Positions 1-5,530 of a stretch of 6,863 nt of DNA are shown piece by piece. Within the stretch, counting starts at the first letter, position 1. Every line of letters starts with the position of its first letter. The DNA is from Clostridia bacterium (GTDB taxonomy: Bacteria > Bacillota_A > Clostridia > Oscillospirales > CAG-272), in contig JAFQWB010000085.1 in assembly GCA_017407725.1 (NCBI GenBank), positions 1 through 6,863 on the forward strand, in the 5' to 3' direction. Both the position numbers and the translations under genes were made by a program. Below the pieces are notes generated by a model. That model did no database searches, had not been told where the DNA came from, and saw nothing but the letters and a program-made list of their open reading frames with translations.

Positions 1-2
1 AA

Positions 3-47
3 TATAAGATGAAACTTAAAAGCCGTAATGCGGCAAAACGGAGATAG
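3..47 (+). CDS. possible 3' end of an upstream gene (partial)
   Basis: One frame is open from the window edge to a TAG at 45-47 and gives a short, very basic tail (YKMKLKSRNAAKRR). The TAG lies 2 nt before the next ATG, the same spacing seen between the U32 gene and dut, so it could be the end of the preceding operon gene. Fourteen residues are too few to name a family. In related clostridia zapA often sits just before this type of U32 gene; that is recollection of gene order, not evidence here. The two other forward frames stop almost at once, so this is the only frame an upstream gene could use. Confidence 0.35.
   Translation, partial: YKMKLKSRNAAKRR
40..44 (+). promoter_or_regulatory. ribosome binding site of the U32 gene
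   Basis: GGAGA ends 5 nt before the ATG at 50. It supports that start codon over the in-frame Met at residue 18. Confidence 0.7.
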
Positions 48-49
48 AT

Positions 50-1753
50 ATGAGCACAAAGAAACCCGAAATACTTGCACCTGCAGGTTCATACGATGCA
101 ATGACCGCTGCCGTTTACGCGGGAGCGGATGCCGTATACCTTGGATCAACTCTCTTTAACGCGAGAATGAACGCGAAAAACTTTACAAGAGAGGATATAA
201 AAAACGCGGTCGAATTCTGCCACAAGAGAGGCGTGAAGGTATACGTTACCATAAACACCGCAATAACCGACAAGCAGATACGCGATGCGATGCTTCTTAT
301 ACAGTATCTTTACAAAACGGGCGTTGATGCTCTTATCGTGGCAGATCTCGGACTTGCATCGGAGATACACAAATACTTCCCCGATTTTCCTCTTCACGCA
401 TCCACTCAGGCATCGGGTCACTCTTCACACTCGGCAAAATACTTAAAGGATATCGGCTTCTCGCGTATGGTAATTGCAAGAGAGACCTCTAAAAAGGATC
501 TTGCTCTTGCGGCAAGCAACTCTCCCATAGAGCTTGAGGTATTCGTTCACGGTGCGCTCTGCGTTTCGTGCTCGGGTCAGTGTCTTTTCTCGTCTATAGT
601 AGGAGGAAGAAGCGGAAACAGAGGAGAATGCGCTCAGCCCTGCAGACTCCCCTACAATTCAAGATATCCCCTCTCACTCAAGGATCTCTCACTTGCAAAT
701 CACATAACAGAGCTCACCGAGATGGGAATAGACAGCCTTAAGATCGAGGGCAGAATGAAATCGCCCGATTACGTTTATGCGGTAACCAAGGTGTTCAGAG
801 CCCTTGTTGATGAAAACAGAAACGCCACCGAGAGCGAAATGAAATATCTTGAGGGAATATTCTCGCGCTCAGGCTTTACAGACGGATATTTTACCGGTAT
901 AAAGGACAAGAATATGCTCGGTATGAGATGCGAGGGCGAAAGAATACCCTCGGTTGACAAGACCGACTGCACGCCCGAAAGAGAAGAGATAGTAATTCCC
1001 GAAAGAAATCATAATCTCGATACCGATTTTACAGATACCTATAAAATAAAAAGAGAGCTGCCCGAGGGCTTTAAGCCTCAGCGCTCCGCACTCTTCCTTA
1101 ACCCCGAGGTCATTCCCGAAAAGAAATACACCGATTATTTCGACGTCATCTATATGACGCCCGAGAATTTTGATCCCGCAAAGGCAAACGGAGTTATCTT
1201 CCCCCCGACCGTATATGACAGCGAATACGAGAGCGTAAAGTCGAAGCTTCTTAACGCCAAAAAGAAGGGTGCGATCCACGCCCTTGTAGGCAACGTAGGT
1301 CAGCTTTCACTTGCAAGAGAGTGCGGATTTATTATCCACGGAGATTACAGACTCAATATATATTCAAATCCCTCTGCAAAGCTTTTTGAGGATCTTGACG
1401 AGCTTGTTCTCTCGCCCGAGCTTCTTCTTGCTCAAGCAAGAGATATAAATGCCAAGAAGAGCATTATGGTTTACGGAAGAATTCCGCTTATGACACTTGA
1501 AAAGCCTGCCGAGACCTCTGTTCTCACAGACAGAAAGAAGATCTCCTTCCCGATAATCGAAATATCGGGCTCCGATATAGTTTTCAACTCTGTTCCCACC
1601 TATATGGCTGACAAGATGGATATGATAAGAGCAATAGGCAAAACGGGTGAATTCTTCCTCTTCTCAACAGAAGGAAAGAGAGAAATTGAGAACACTATCG
1701 ATTCTTACAGAAAGGGATATACGACAAAGCGTGAAATACGCCGTATGAAATAA
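50..1753 (+). CDS. U32-family peptidase-like protein, probable Fe-S RNA hydroxylase (RlhA/TrhP type)
   Basis: 567 aa, cytoplasmic, no signal peptide. The N-terminal half (about residues 6-290) is a U32 domain: it opens with EILAPAGS, has GADAVYLG at 25-32, and carries the U32 signature around EVFVHGALCVSCSGQC (163-178). Cysteines 171, 178, 194 and 198, with C174 nearby, are candidate Fe-S ligands. SLKDLSL and DSLKIEGRMKSPDYV (228-242) are typical of this family. The C-terminal part (about 345-567) matches the tail of large clostridial U32 proteins, including VYGRIPLM (474-481). Characterised relatives are E. coli RlhA (23S rRNA C2501 hydroxylation) and TrhP (tRNA U34 hydroxylation), which use prephenate. 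The older label 'collagenase/peptidase' is weakly supported. Whether rRNA or tRNA is the target cannot be read from the sequence. The protein is shorter than the 700-850 aa clostridial forms. It is the first complete gene of the operon with dut, maf and nth. Confidence 0.9.
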   Translation: MSTKKPEILAPAGSYDAMTAAVYAGADAVYLGSTLFNARMNAKNFTREDIKNAVEFCHKRGVKVYVTINTAITDKQIRDAMLLIQYLYKTGVDALIVADLGLASEIHKYFPDFPLHASTQASGHSSHSAKYLKDIGFSRMVIARETSKKDLALAASNSPIELEVFVHGALCVSCSGQCLFSSIVGGRSGNRGECAQPCRLPYNSRYPLSLKDLSLANHITELTEMGIDSLKIEGRMKSPDYVYAVTKVFRALVDENRNATESEMKYLEGIFSRSGFTDGYFTGIKDKNMLGMRCEGERIPSVDKTDCTPEREEIVIPERNHNLDTDFTDTYKIKRELPEGFKPQRSALFLNPEVIPEKKYTDYFDVIYMTPENFDPAKANGVIFPPTVYDSEYESVKSKLLNAKKKGAIHALVGNVGQLSLARECGFIIHGDYRLNIYSNPSAKLFEDLDELVLSPELLLAQARDINAKKSIMVYGRIPLMTLEKPAETSVLTDRKKISFPIIEISGSDIVFNSVPTYMADKMDMIRAIGKTGEFFLFSTEGKREIENTIDSYRKGYTTKREIRRMK

Positions 1754-1755
1754 AA

Positions 1756-2193
1756 ATGAAAGACGTAAAAATAAAGATATTAAGAGATAACGTAAAGATA
1801 CCCGAATACGCTACGAGCGGCTCTGCGGCGGTCGACCTTTCTGCCGCTATCGAGCAGCCCGTAACTCTTATGCCGAGAGAAAGAAGACTCATTCCCACGG
1901 GCATTGCGATCTCTATTCCCGAGGATACCGTTGCAATCGTCTGCGCAAGAAGCGGACTTTCCTACAAAAAGGGAATTGCAGCGGCAAACGGAATCGGAGT
2001 TATCGATTCGGACTACAGAGGAGAAATTTTCTTCTCGGCTATCAACAATTCAGACGAGCCCTACACGGTAGAGTGCGGCGAGAGAATTGCACAGCTTATG
2101 CTTATGCCCTATATAAAAATGAACTTTATAAAGAGCGACTCTCTTGACGATACAGAGAGAGGCGCAGGCGGCTTCGGAAGCACGGGAGCATAA
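1756..2193 (+). CDS. dut: dUTP diphosphatase (trimeric dUTPase)
   Basis: 145 aa, the normal length for a homotrimeric dUTPase. It hydrolyses dUTP to dUMP and pyrophosphate, keeping uracil out of DNA and supplying dUMP for thymidylate synthesis. All five family motifs are present in order: AAVDLSA (24-30), ARSGLS (64-69), NGIGVIDSDYRGEI (78-91), GERIAQL (108-114) and the C-terminal RGAGGFGSTG (135-144) that closes over the active site. By comparison with E. coli Dut (D90, Y93), D84 should activate the catalytic water and Y87 should line the uracil pocket. The start lies 2 nt after the U32 stop. No clear Shine-Dalgarno sequence precedes it, so translation is probably coupled to the upstream gene. 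The maf gene follows 4 nt after the stop. Confidence 0.97.
   Translation: MKDVKIKILRDNVKIPEYATSGSAAVDLSAAIEQPVTLMPRERRLIPTGIAISIPEDTVAIVCARSGLSYKKGIAAANGIGVIDSDYRGEIFFSAINNSDEPYTVECGERIAQLMLMPYIKMNFIKSDSLDDTERGAGGFGSTGA
2184..2188 (+). promoter_or_regulatory. ribosome binding site that fixes the maf start
   Basis: GGGAG lies inside the last codons of dut, 9 nt before the ATG at 2198. It favours that ATG over the in-frame TTG at 2144, which would add 18 unrelated residues inside dut. Confidence 0.65.
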
Positions 2194-2197
2194 AAAT

Positions 2198-2788
2198 ATG
2201 CCGAAATTTTATTTAGCATCAAAATCTCCGCGCAGATCAGATCTGCTCTCTATGGTTGGTGCAGACTTTGAGGTGATATCCTCGGATGCAAACGAGGATA
2301 TTGAGGCTCTCTCTCCCGATGAAACGGTAAGGATACTCTCTGTAAGAAAGGCAGAGGGCGCACTCTCCTACAGAAAGGACGAAAACGCTCTCATAATCGC
2401 GTCCGACACGGTAGTGTCACTTGACGGAGTAATCTTCGGAAAGCCAAGGGACAGAGAGGATGCATATAAGATGCTCCGCTCCCTTTCGGGAAGAGCGCAT
2501 GAGGTCTTCAGCGGAATCGCCATTCTCGGCAAGGATAAGTGCCACAGCGAAAGCGTTTGCACGCGTGTTTTCTTCAGAGAGCTTAGCGATAGCGAGATAT
2601 ATCATTATATAGACAAATACGCCCCCTTTGACAAGGCAGGCGCATACGGAATTCAGGAATTTGCGGGAGTTTTCGCAGAAAAGATCGAGGGCGATATAAA
2701 TAGCGTCATCGGGCTTCCTCTCTGTGCGCTTGAGTGCGCGCTCAGACGCGAATTCGGCTCATCGCTTTTCGAAACTTATGAGAAATAA
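2198..2788 (+). CDS. maf: Maf nucleoside triphosphate pyrophosphatase (dTTP/UTPase-like)
   Basis: 196 aa, usual Maf length. Maf proteins cleave canonical or modified NTPs to the monophosphate and pyrophosphate and are thought to clean the nucleotide pool; B. subtilis Maf was first noted for blocking septum formation when overproduced. Visible motifs are LASKSPRR (6-13, nucleotide binding), ASDTVV (68-73, D70 the likely catalytic acid), GKPRDREDAYKML (81-93), LSGRAHEVFSG (96-106), FDKAGAYGIQ (144-153) and GDINSVIGLPL (165-175). The GAYGIQ and GDxxxVxGLP blocks fit the YhdE-type dTTP/UTP branch better than the YceF m7GTP branch, but that is inference. The chosen ATG matches where homologues begin; an upstream TTG in the same frame is rejected. 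The 3' end overlaps nth by 11 nt, which suggests translational coupling. Confidence 0.95.
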   Translation: MPKFYLASKSPRRSDLLSMVGADFEVISSDANEDIEALSPDETVRILSVRKAEGALSYRKDENALIIASDTVVSLDGVIFGKPRDREDAYKMLRSLSGRAHEVFSGIAILGKDKCHSESVCTRVFFRELSDSEIYHYIDKYAPFDKAGAYGIQEFAGVFAEKIEGDINSVIGLPLCALECALRREFGSSLFETYEK

Positions 2789-3416
2789 AAAATACGCCGC
2801 CGAAATTGTCGGACGTCTTAAGGAAATATACCCCGATGCAATCTGCTCTCTTGAATATAACGGCGACCCCTGGCGTCTGCTCGTTATGGGCAGACTCTCG
2901 GCACAGTGCACCGACGCAAGAGTGAACGAGGTATGCAAGACTCTTTTCCGAAAATGGAGCTCGGCAGACTCTCTTGCGGCAGCTCCGCTCTCTGAGGTAG
3001 AGGAAACGATCCGCTCGTGCGGTCTTTACAAAATGAAGGCAAGAGATATTGTGGGAGCATCAAAAATGCTCTGCGAGAAATACGGCGGAATACTTCCCGA
3101 TAATATGGAGGAGCTTCTCACTCTTCCGGGTGTTGGCAGAAAGATAGCCAACCTGCTTCTCGGCGATATTTATAAAAAGCCTGCCGTTGTGGTCGATACT
3201 CACTGCATAAGAATAAGCGCGAGAATGGGGCTTGTTCCCAAAAGCGCAAATACTCCCGAAAAGATCGAAAGAATACTTTCAGAGCTTATCGAGAATGACG
3301 AGCAGAGCGACTTTTGTCACAGAATCGTCCTTCTCGGAAGAGAATACTGCACGGCAAGAGGCTTTTCCTGCGGTGAGTGTCCTCTTTCGGATATCTGCAA
3401 AAAGATTACCGACTGA
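2778..3416 (+). CDS. nth: endonuclease III (bifunctional DNA glycosylase/AP lyase)
   Basis: 212 aa, almost the length of E. coli Nth (211). It removes oxidised pyrimidines such as thymine glycol from DNA and nicks the abasic site in base excision repair. The N-terminal block has LSAQCTDARVN (40-50; E. coli LSAQATDVSVN). The helix-hairpin-helix is LPGVGRKIAN (116-125), with catalytic lysine K122. The catalytic aspartate is D140 in VVVDTHC. The C-terminal 4Fe-4S loop is complete: C191, C198, C201 and C207, the family spacing C-x6-C-x2-C-x5-C. The ATG at 2778 lies inside the end of maf and lacks a strong ribosome binding site, so translation is probably coupled. A GTG 54 nt upstream in the same frame would add residues not seen in the family. 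This is the last gene of the operon; the terminator lies 62 nt further on. Confidence 0.96.
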   Translation: MRNKKYAAEIVGRLKEIYPDAICSLEYNGDPWRLLVMGRLSAQCTDARVNEVCKTLFRKWSSADSLAAAPLSEVEETIRSCGLYKMKARDIVGASKMLCEKYGGILPDNMEELLTLPGVGRKIANLLLGDIYKKPAVVVDTHCIRISARMGLVPKSANTPEKIERILSELIENDEQSDFCHRIVLLGREYCTARGFSCGECPLSDICKKITD

Positions 3417-3435
3417 ATTTTTCTATTTCAATCGG
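3409..3435. repeat. 9-bp inverted repeat over the nth stop codon
   Basis: CCGACTGAA (3409-3417) and TTCAATCGG (3427-3435) face each other across a 9-nt T-rich loop, with one imperfect pair. That pair is C.A in the + transcript and T.G (a wobble) on the - strand. It includes the TGA of nth. No T-run follows the + strand arm, so it is not a classical terminator by itself; it may shield the mRNA 3' end. Confidence 0.4.
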
Positions 3436-3478
3436 TGTACTTTTGCATATAATAAAAAGTGATCGGGGATCAAAAAGA

Positions 3479-3504
3479 AAAAATCTCTCCGAAGAGAGAT
3501 TTTT
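3479..3504. terminator. bidirectional rho-independent terminator between nth and spoVG
   Basis: The stem is AAAAATCTCTC (3479-3489) and GAGAGATTTTT (3494-3504) with a 4-nt loop, 11 perfect pairs. On the + strand the loop is CGAA. On the - strand it is C(TTCG)G, the unusually stable tetraloop, and the stem there is followed by a longer T-run (TTTTTTCTTTTT). The hairpin therefore best fits the end of spoVG, which stops 32 nt away, and also ends the convergent nth operon. Confidence 0.88.
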
Positions 3505-3535
3505 CTATCACCTTTGTCAAAAGCGACGGCTTTTA

Positions 3536-3820
3536 TTAAAGCTCGTCAGAGGAAGCTGCTTCCTCAAGCGCCTTGTTGTATTCATCAAGAACAGCTCTTT
3601 CAATAAGAGAACGGAATTCGGCAGTAATGGGGTGCACAACGTCTCTGTAAGTACCGTCAGCATTTCTTCTGCTGGGCATTACTATAAAAAGCTTTTCTGT
3701 CGTATTGATAACCTTGATGTCGTGAAGTGCGAGGACGTCGTCAAATGTAACCGAAACAACTGCTTTCATAGGTCCTTCGTCGTCAAAAATCTTTCTGATT
3801 TTGATGTTGGTAATTTGCAT
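3536..3820 (-). CDS. spoVG: SpoVG family RNA/DNA-binding regulator
   Basis: 94 aa, typical SpoVG size (B. subtilis 97). SpoVG proteins are small nucleic-acid-binding regulators; in Bacillus the gene affects asymmetric septation and cortex formation, and in Listeria, Staphylococcus and Borrelia it acts as a post-transcriptional or transcriptional regulator. Family marks are MQITNIKIRKI at the start, HDIKVI (33-38), LFIVMPSRRNADGTYRDVVHPI (44-65) and AVLDEY (76-81), followed by an acidic tail. The ATG at 3820 is chosen over an in-frame ATG 45 nt upstream because homologues begin here and an AGAAAGGA site precedes it. The gene is alone on the - strand, divergent from murC and convergent with nth. 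SpoVG occurs in non-sporulating bacteria too, so it does not prove sporulation. Confidence 0.96.
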   Translation of the reverse strand: MQITNIKIRKIFDDEGPMKAVVSVTFDDVLALHDIKVINTTEKLFIVMPSRRNADGTYRDVVHPITAEFRSLIERAVLDEYNKALEEAASSDEL

Positions 3821-3830
3821 TTCACTATTT

Positions 3831-3838
3831 TCCTTTCT
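3831..3838 (-). promoter_or_regulatory. ribosome binding site of spoVG
   Basis: On the - strand AGAAAGGA lies 10 nt before the ATG at 3820. It supports the short start over the upstream in-frame Met, which would place this site inside the coding region. Confidence 0.75.
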
Positions 3839-3870
3839 AAATTTTCTCTTCAAATACATCTGCAATTTAT

Positions 3871-3879
3871 ATTATACCA
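3871..3879 (-). promoter_or_regulatory. probable spoVG promoter (extended -10)
   Basis: The - strand reads TGGTATAAT, a perfect -10 box (3871-3876) with a TGn extension. At 17-bp spacing the -35 position holds only AAGATT (3894-3899), a poor match, which extended -10 promoters tolerate. Transcription would start near 3864, leaving a leader of about 44 nt. B. subtilis spoVG is transcribed by sigma-H; I did not find a good sigma-H pattern (AGGA...GAAT), so a housekeeping promoter is the better reading here. Confidence 0.6.
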
Positions 3880-4066
3880 AAAAATATAACAAAAATCTTT
3901 TAATGGATAGAAAAATTTATAATAAAATTCTATTACTTTTTTTTGAACAAATTGAGAACAAAAGCGTTTTTTTACTTAATATTAATCTTTTTTAAGGTAA
4001 TTTTAAGGTTTTCAAGCGATTCACAAGTAATTAATACAAATAAAATATCTTTAAGAAATCTATTTT
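3880..4066. other. AT-rich divergent intergenic region between spoVG and murC
   Basis: No open frame here resembles a protein and no stable GC-rich hairpin was found. It should hold the murC promoter. Weak candidates are TTGAGA (3952-3957) with CTTAAT (3975-3980) at 17-bp spacing, and TTCACA (4020-4025) with TAAAAT (4041-4046) at 15-bp spacing. Neither is convincing. The only other structure is the phased direct repeat at 3990-4009. Confidence 0.5.
3990..4009 (+). repeat. direct repeat TTTTAAGGT x2, 11-bp period
   Basis: TTTTAAGGT occurs at 3990-3998 and again at 4001-4009, so the copies are about one helical turn apart, 72 nt upstream of murC. The spacing would place two bound subunits on the same face of the helix. 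AT-rich composition makes short repeats likelier by chance. Confidence 0.5.
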
Positions 4067-4071
4067 GAGGA
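4067..4071 (+). promoter_or_regulatory. ribosome binding site of murC
   Basis: GAGGA lies 9 nt before the ATG at 4081. Together with the N-terminal family alignment it fixes the start of murC. Confidence 0.75.
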
Positions 4072-4080
4072 AACAAAACT

Positions 4081-5460
4081 ATGGATCCGATAATCAAAAA
4101 AATTCTCGACAGTGCAAAGAAAATCCACTTCATCGGAATAGGCGGAGTCAGCATTTCTTCACTTGCACTGCTCGCAAAAGAGATGGGAATCTCTGTAAGC
4201 GGATCGGACAGAACGAAAAACTCGCTCTGCGAAAAAGCCGAAAAAGAGGGAATAAAAGTCATATACGCCCATCTTCCCGAAAACGTGGAGGGCTGTGACG
4301 CCGTCGTTTATACTGCCGCAGTAAACGGTGAAAATCCCGAGCTTAAAAGAGCGGCGGAGCTTTCCATCCCCTGCATTCCGAGAGCCGATTTTCTCGGATA
4401 CGTAATGCTCGGATACAAAAACAGAATAGGTATATCGGGAACTCACGGAAAGACCACGACGACCTCGATGATCTCTCATATATTTATCGAGGCTGAAATG
4501 AATCCCACAGTTGCAAACGGTGCGGTAACAGAGGAGCTTGGAGGAACCCTCGGAATAGGAGGAAGAGATCTTTTTGTTTACGAGTCTTGTGAATACAAGG
4601 ATTCCTTTTTATCATTCTTTCCGACAACTGCAATCATCACAAATATAGAGCTTGACCACACAGACTACTATCCCTCGCTTGAGGCAATAATGAGATCGTT
4701 CGGAAGATCGGTCGAATGCGCTGACAGAGTTATTGTAAATATGGATGACAAAAATGCGATGGCGGCTCTCGGAGAATATAAAAAAAGCATCGTAACGGTA
4801 TCCGCCGAAAACAAAGAGGCAGACTTCTTTGCATCGGAGCTCTCATTTGAAAGAGGAAGAGGGGTTTACGATCTTATATATAAGGGAGAAAAGCTCTGCA
4901 AGATAAGACTCTCCGTAATAGGTGTCTTCAACGTATATAATTCACTCTGTGCATTTGCCGCCGCATATCTTTCGGGAGCAAGTGCAGAGGTGTGCGCATC
5001 GGCTCTTGCAAGCTTTAAGCCCGCAAAAAGAAGATTTGAGATCAAGTTTGAAAAGGACGGCATTACAGTTGCGGATGATTATGCCCACCATCCGTCAGAG
5101 ATAGCGGCAACCCTCAAGGGAGTAAAGAAGATCGGAGAGGGAAGAACGGTATGCATCTTCCAGCCGCACACCTACACAAGAACTCATGATCTCTGGTCCG
5201 ACTTTGTTGATGCTCTCTCACTTGCCGACAAGGTCATTCTTGCAGATATTTATGCGGCAAGAGAGACAGATACACTCGGCGTGTCATCCGAGCTTATGGC
5301 AAAGGAAATAGAGGGTGCTCTCTATTTTGATTCCTTCGAAGCTATCGCAAATCACGTTCTCTGTGATATTCAGAGGGGCGACCTCATTCTTTCAATGGGC
5401 GCAGGAGATATCTTCAAGGTCAGCGATATGATAAGAGACAGACTTGTTGACAAAACTTAA
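4081..5460 (+). CDS. murC: UDP-N-acetylmuramate--L-alanine ligase
   Basis: 459 aa, normal MurC length. It is the cytoplasmic ATP-dependent ligase that adds L-alanine, the first stem-peptide residue, to UDP-MurNAc in peptidoglycan synthesis. The N-terminal Rossmann-like domain binds UDP-MurNAc (IHFIGIGGVSISSLA, 15-29). The central Mur ligase domain has the ATP loop GTHGKTTTT (120-128), the ESCEYKDSFL block (168-177) and NIELDHTDYY (188-197). The C-terminal domain has RRFE (317-320), DDYAHHPSEI (332-341) and QPHTYTRT (361-368), features of MurC rather than MurD/E/F. The segment GVFNVYN (281-287) has Phe where many Mur ligases have His (GxHNxxN). The start is supported by the GAGGA site. The last codons also carry the -35 box of the next gene's promoter. 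No terminator is seen between murC and hslO, so read-through is possible. Confidence 0.97.
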   Translation: MDPIIKKILDSAKKIHFIGIGGVSISSLALLAKEMGISVSGSDRTKNSLCEKAEKEGIKVIYAHLPENVEGCDAVVYTAAVNGENPELKRAAELSIPCIPRADFLGYVMLGYKNRIGISGTHGKTTTTSMISHIFIEAEMNPTVANGAVTEELGGTLGIGGRDLFVYESCEYKDSFLSFFPTTAIITNIELDHTDYYPSLEAIMRSFGRSVECADRVIVNMDDKNAMAALGEYKKSIVTVSAENKEADFFASELSFERGRGVYDLIYKGEKLCKIRLSVIGVFNVYNSLCAFAAAYLSGASAEVCASALASFKPAKRRFEIKFEKDGITVADDYAHHPSEIAATLKGVKKIGEGRTVCIFQPHTYTRTHDLWSDFVDALSLADKVILADIYAARETDTLGVSSELMAKEIEGALYFDSFEAIANHVLCDIQRGDLILSMGAGDIFKVSDMIRDRLVDKT

Positions 5461-5474
5461 GGAAACAGTATAAT
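5447..5474 (+). promoter_or_regulatory. consensus promoter for hslO, overlapping the murC 3' end
   Basis: TTGACA (5447-5452) and TATAAT (5469-5474) are both perfect housekeeping-sigma boxes with a 16-bp spacer. The -35 box lies inside the last codons of murC (within Val-Asp). The start site would be near 5481, giving a leader of about 50 nt before hslO. Confidence 0.85.
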
Positions 5475-5512
5475 ATACAGATATATGATATAAGGTAAAG
5501 AAAAGAAAAGCG

Positions 5513-5523
5513 AAAGGTACGGA
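5513..5523 (+). promoter_or_regulatory. ribosome binding site of hslO
   Basis: A purine-rich stretch AAAGGTACGGA ends 7 nt before the ATG at 5531. Either AAGG or CGGA could pair with 16S rRNA; both are modest matches. Confidence 0.55.
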
Positions 5524-5530
5524 AAATATA

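Noticed and set aside
22..34. GCCG/CGGC hairpin before the U32 gene
   Set aside because: Only 4 bp with a 5-nt loop, and probably within the end of an upstream coding region.
869..1279. 136-codon open frame on the - strand inside the U32 gene
   Set aside because: It is the opposite strand of a well-supported gene and shows no family motif of its own.
3426..3504. TATAAT at 3448-3453 followed by the terminator, suggesting a small RNA after nth
   Set aside because: The best -35 (TTTCAA) matches the consensus poorly and the region is AT-rich, so a chance -10 is likely. The transcript would be only about 45 nt.
3377..3889. 170-codon open frame on the + strand across spoVG
   Set aside because: It crosses the terminator and the whole of spoVG antisense. 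SpoVG on the - strand explains the conservation and has its own promoter and ribosome binding site.
4159..4479. 106-codon open frame on the - strand inside murC
   Set aside because: It is antisense to the conserved MurC N-terminus; no motifs or convincing start signals.
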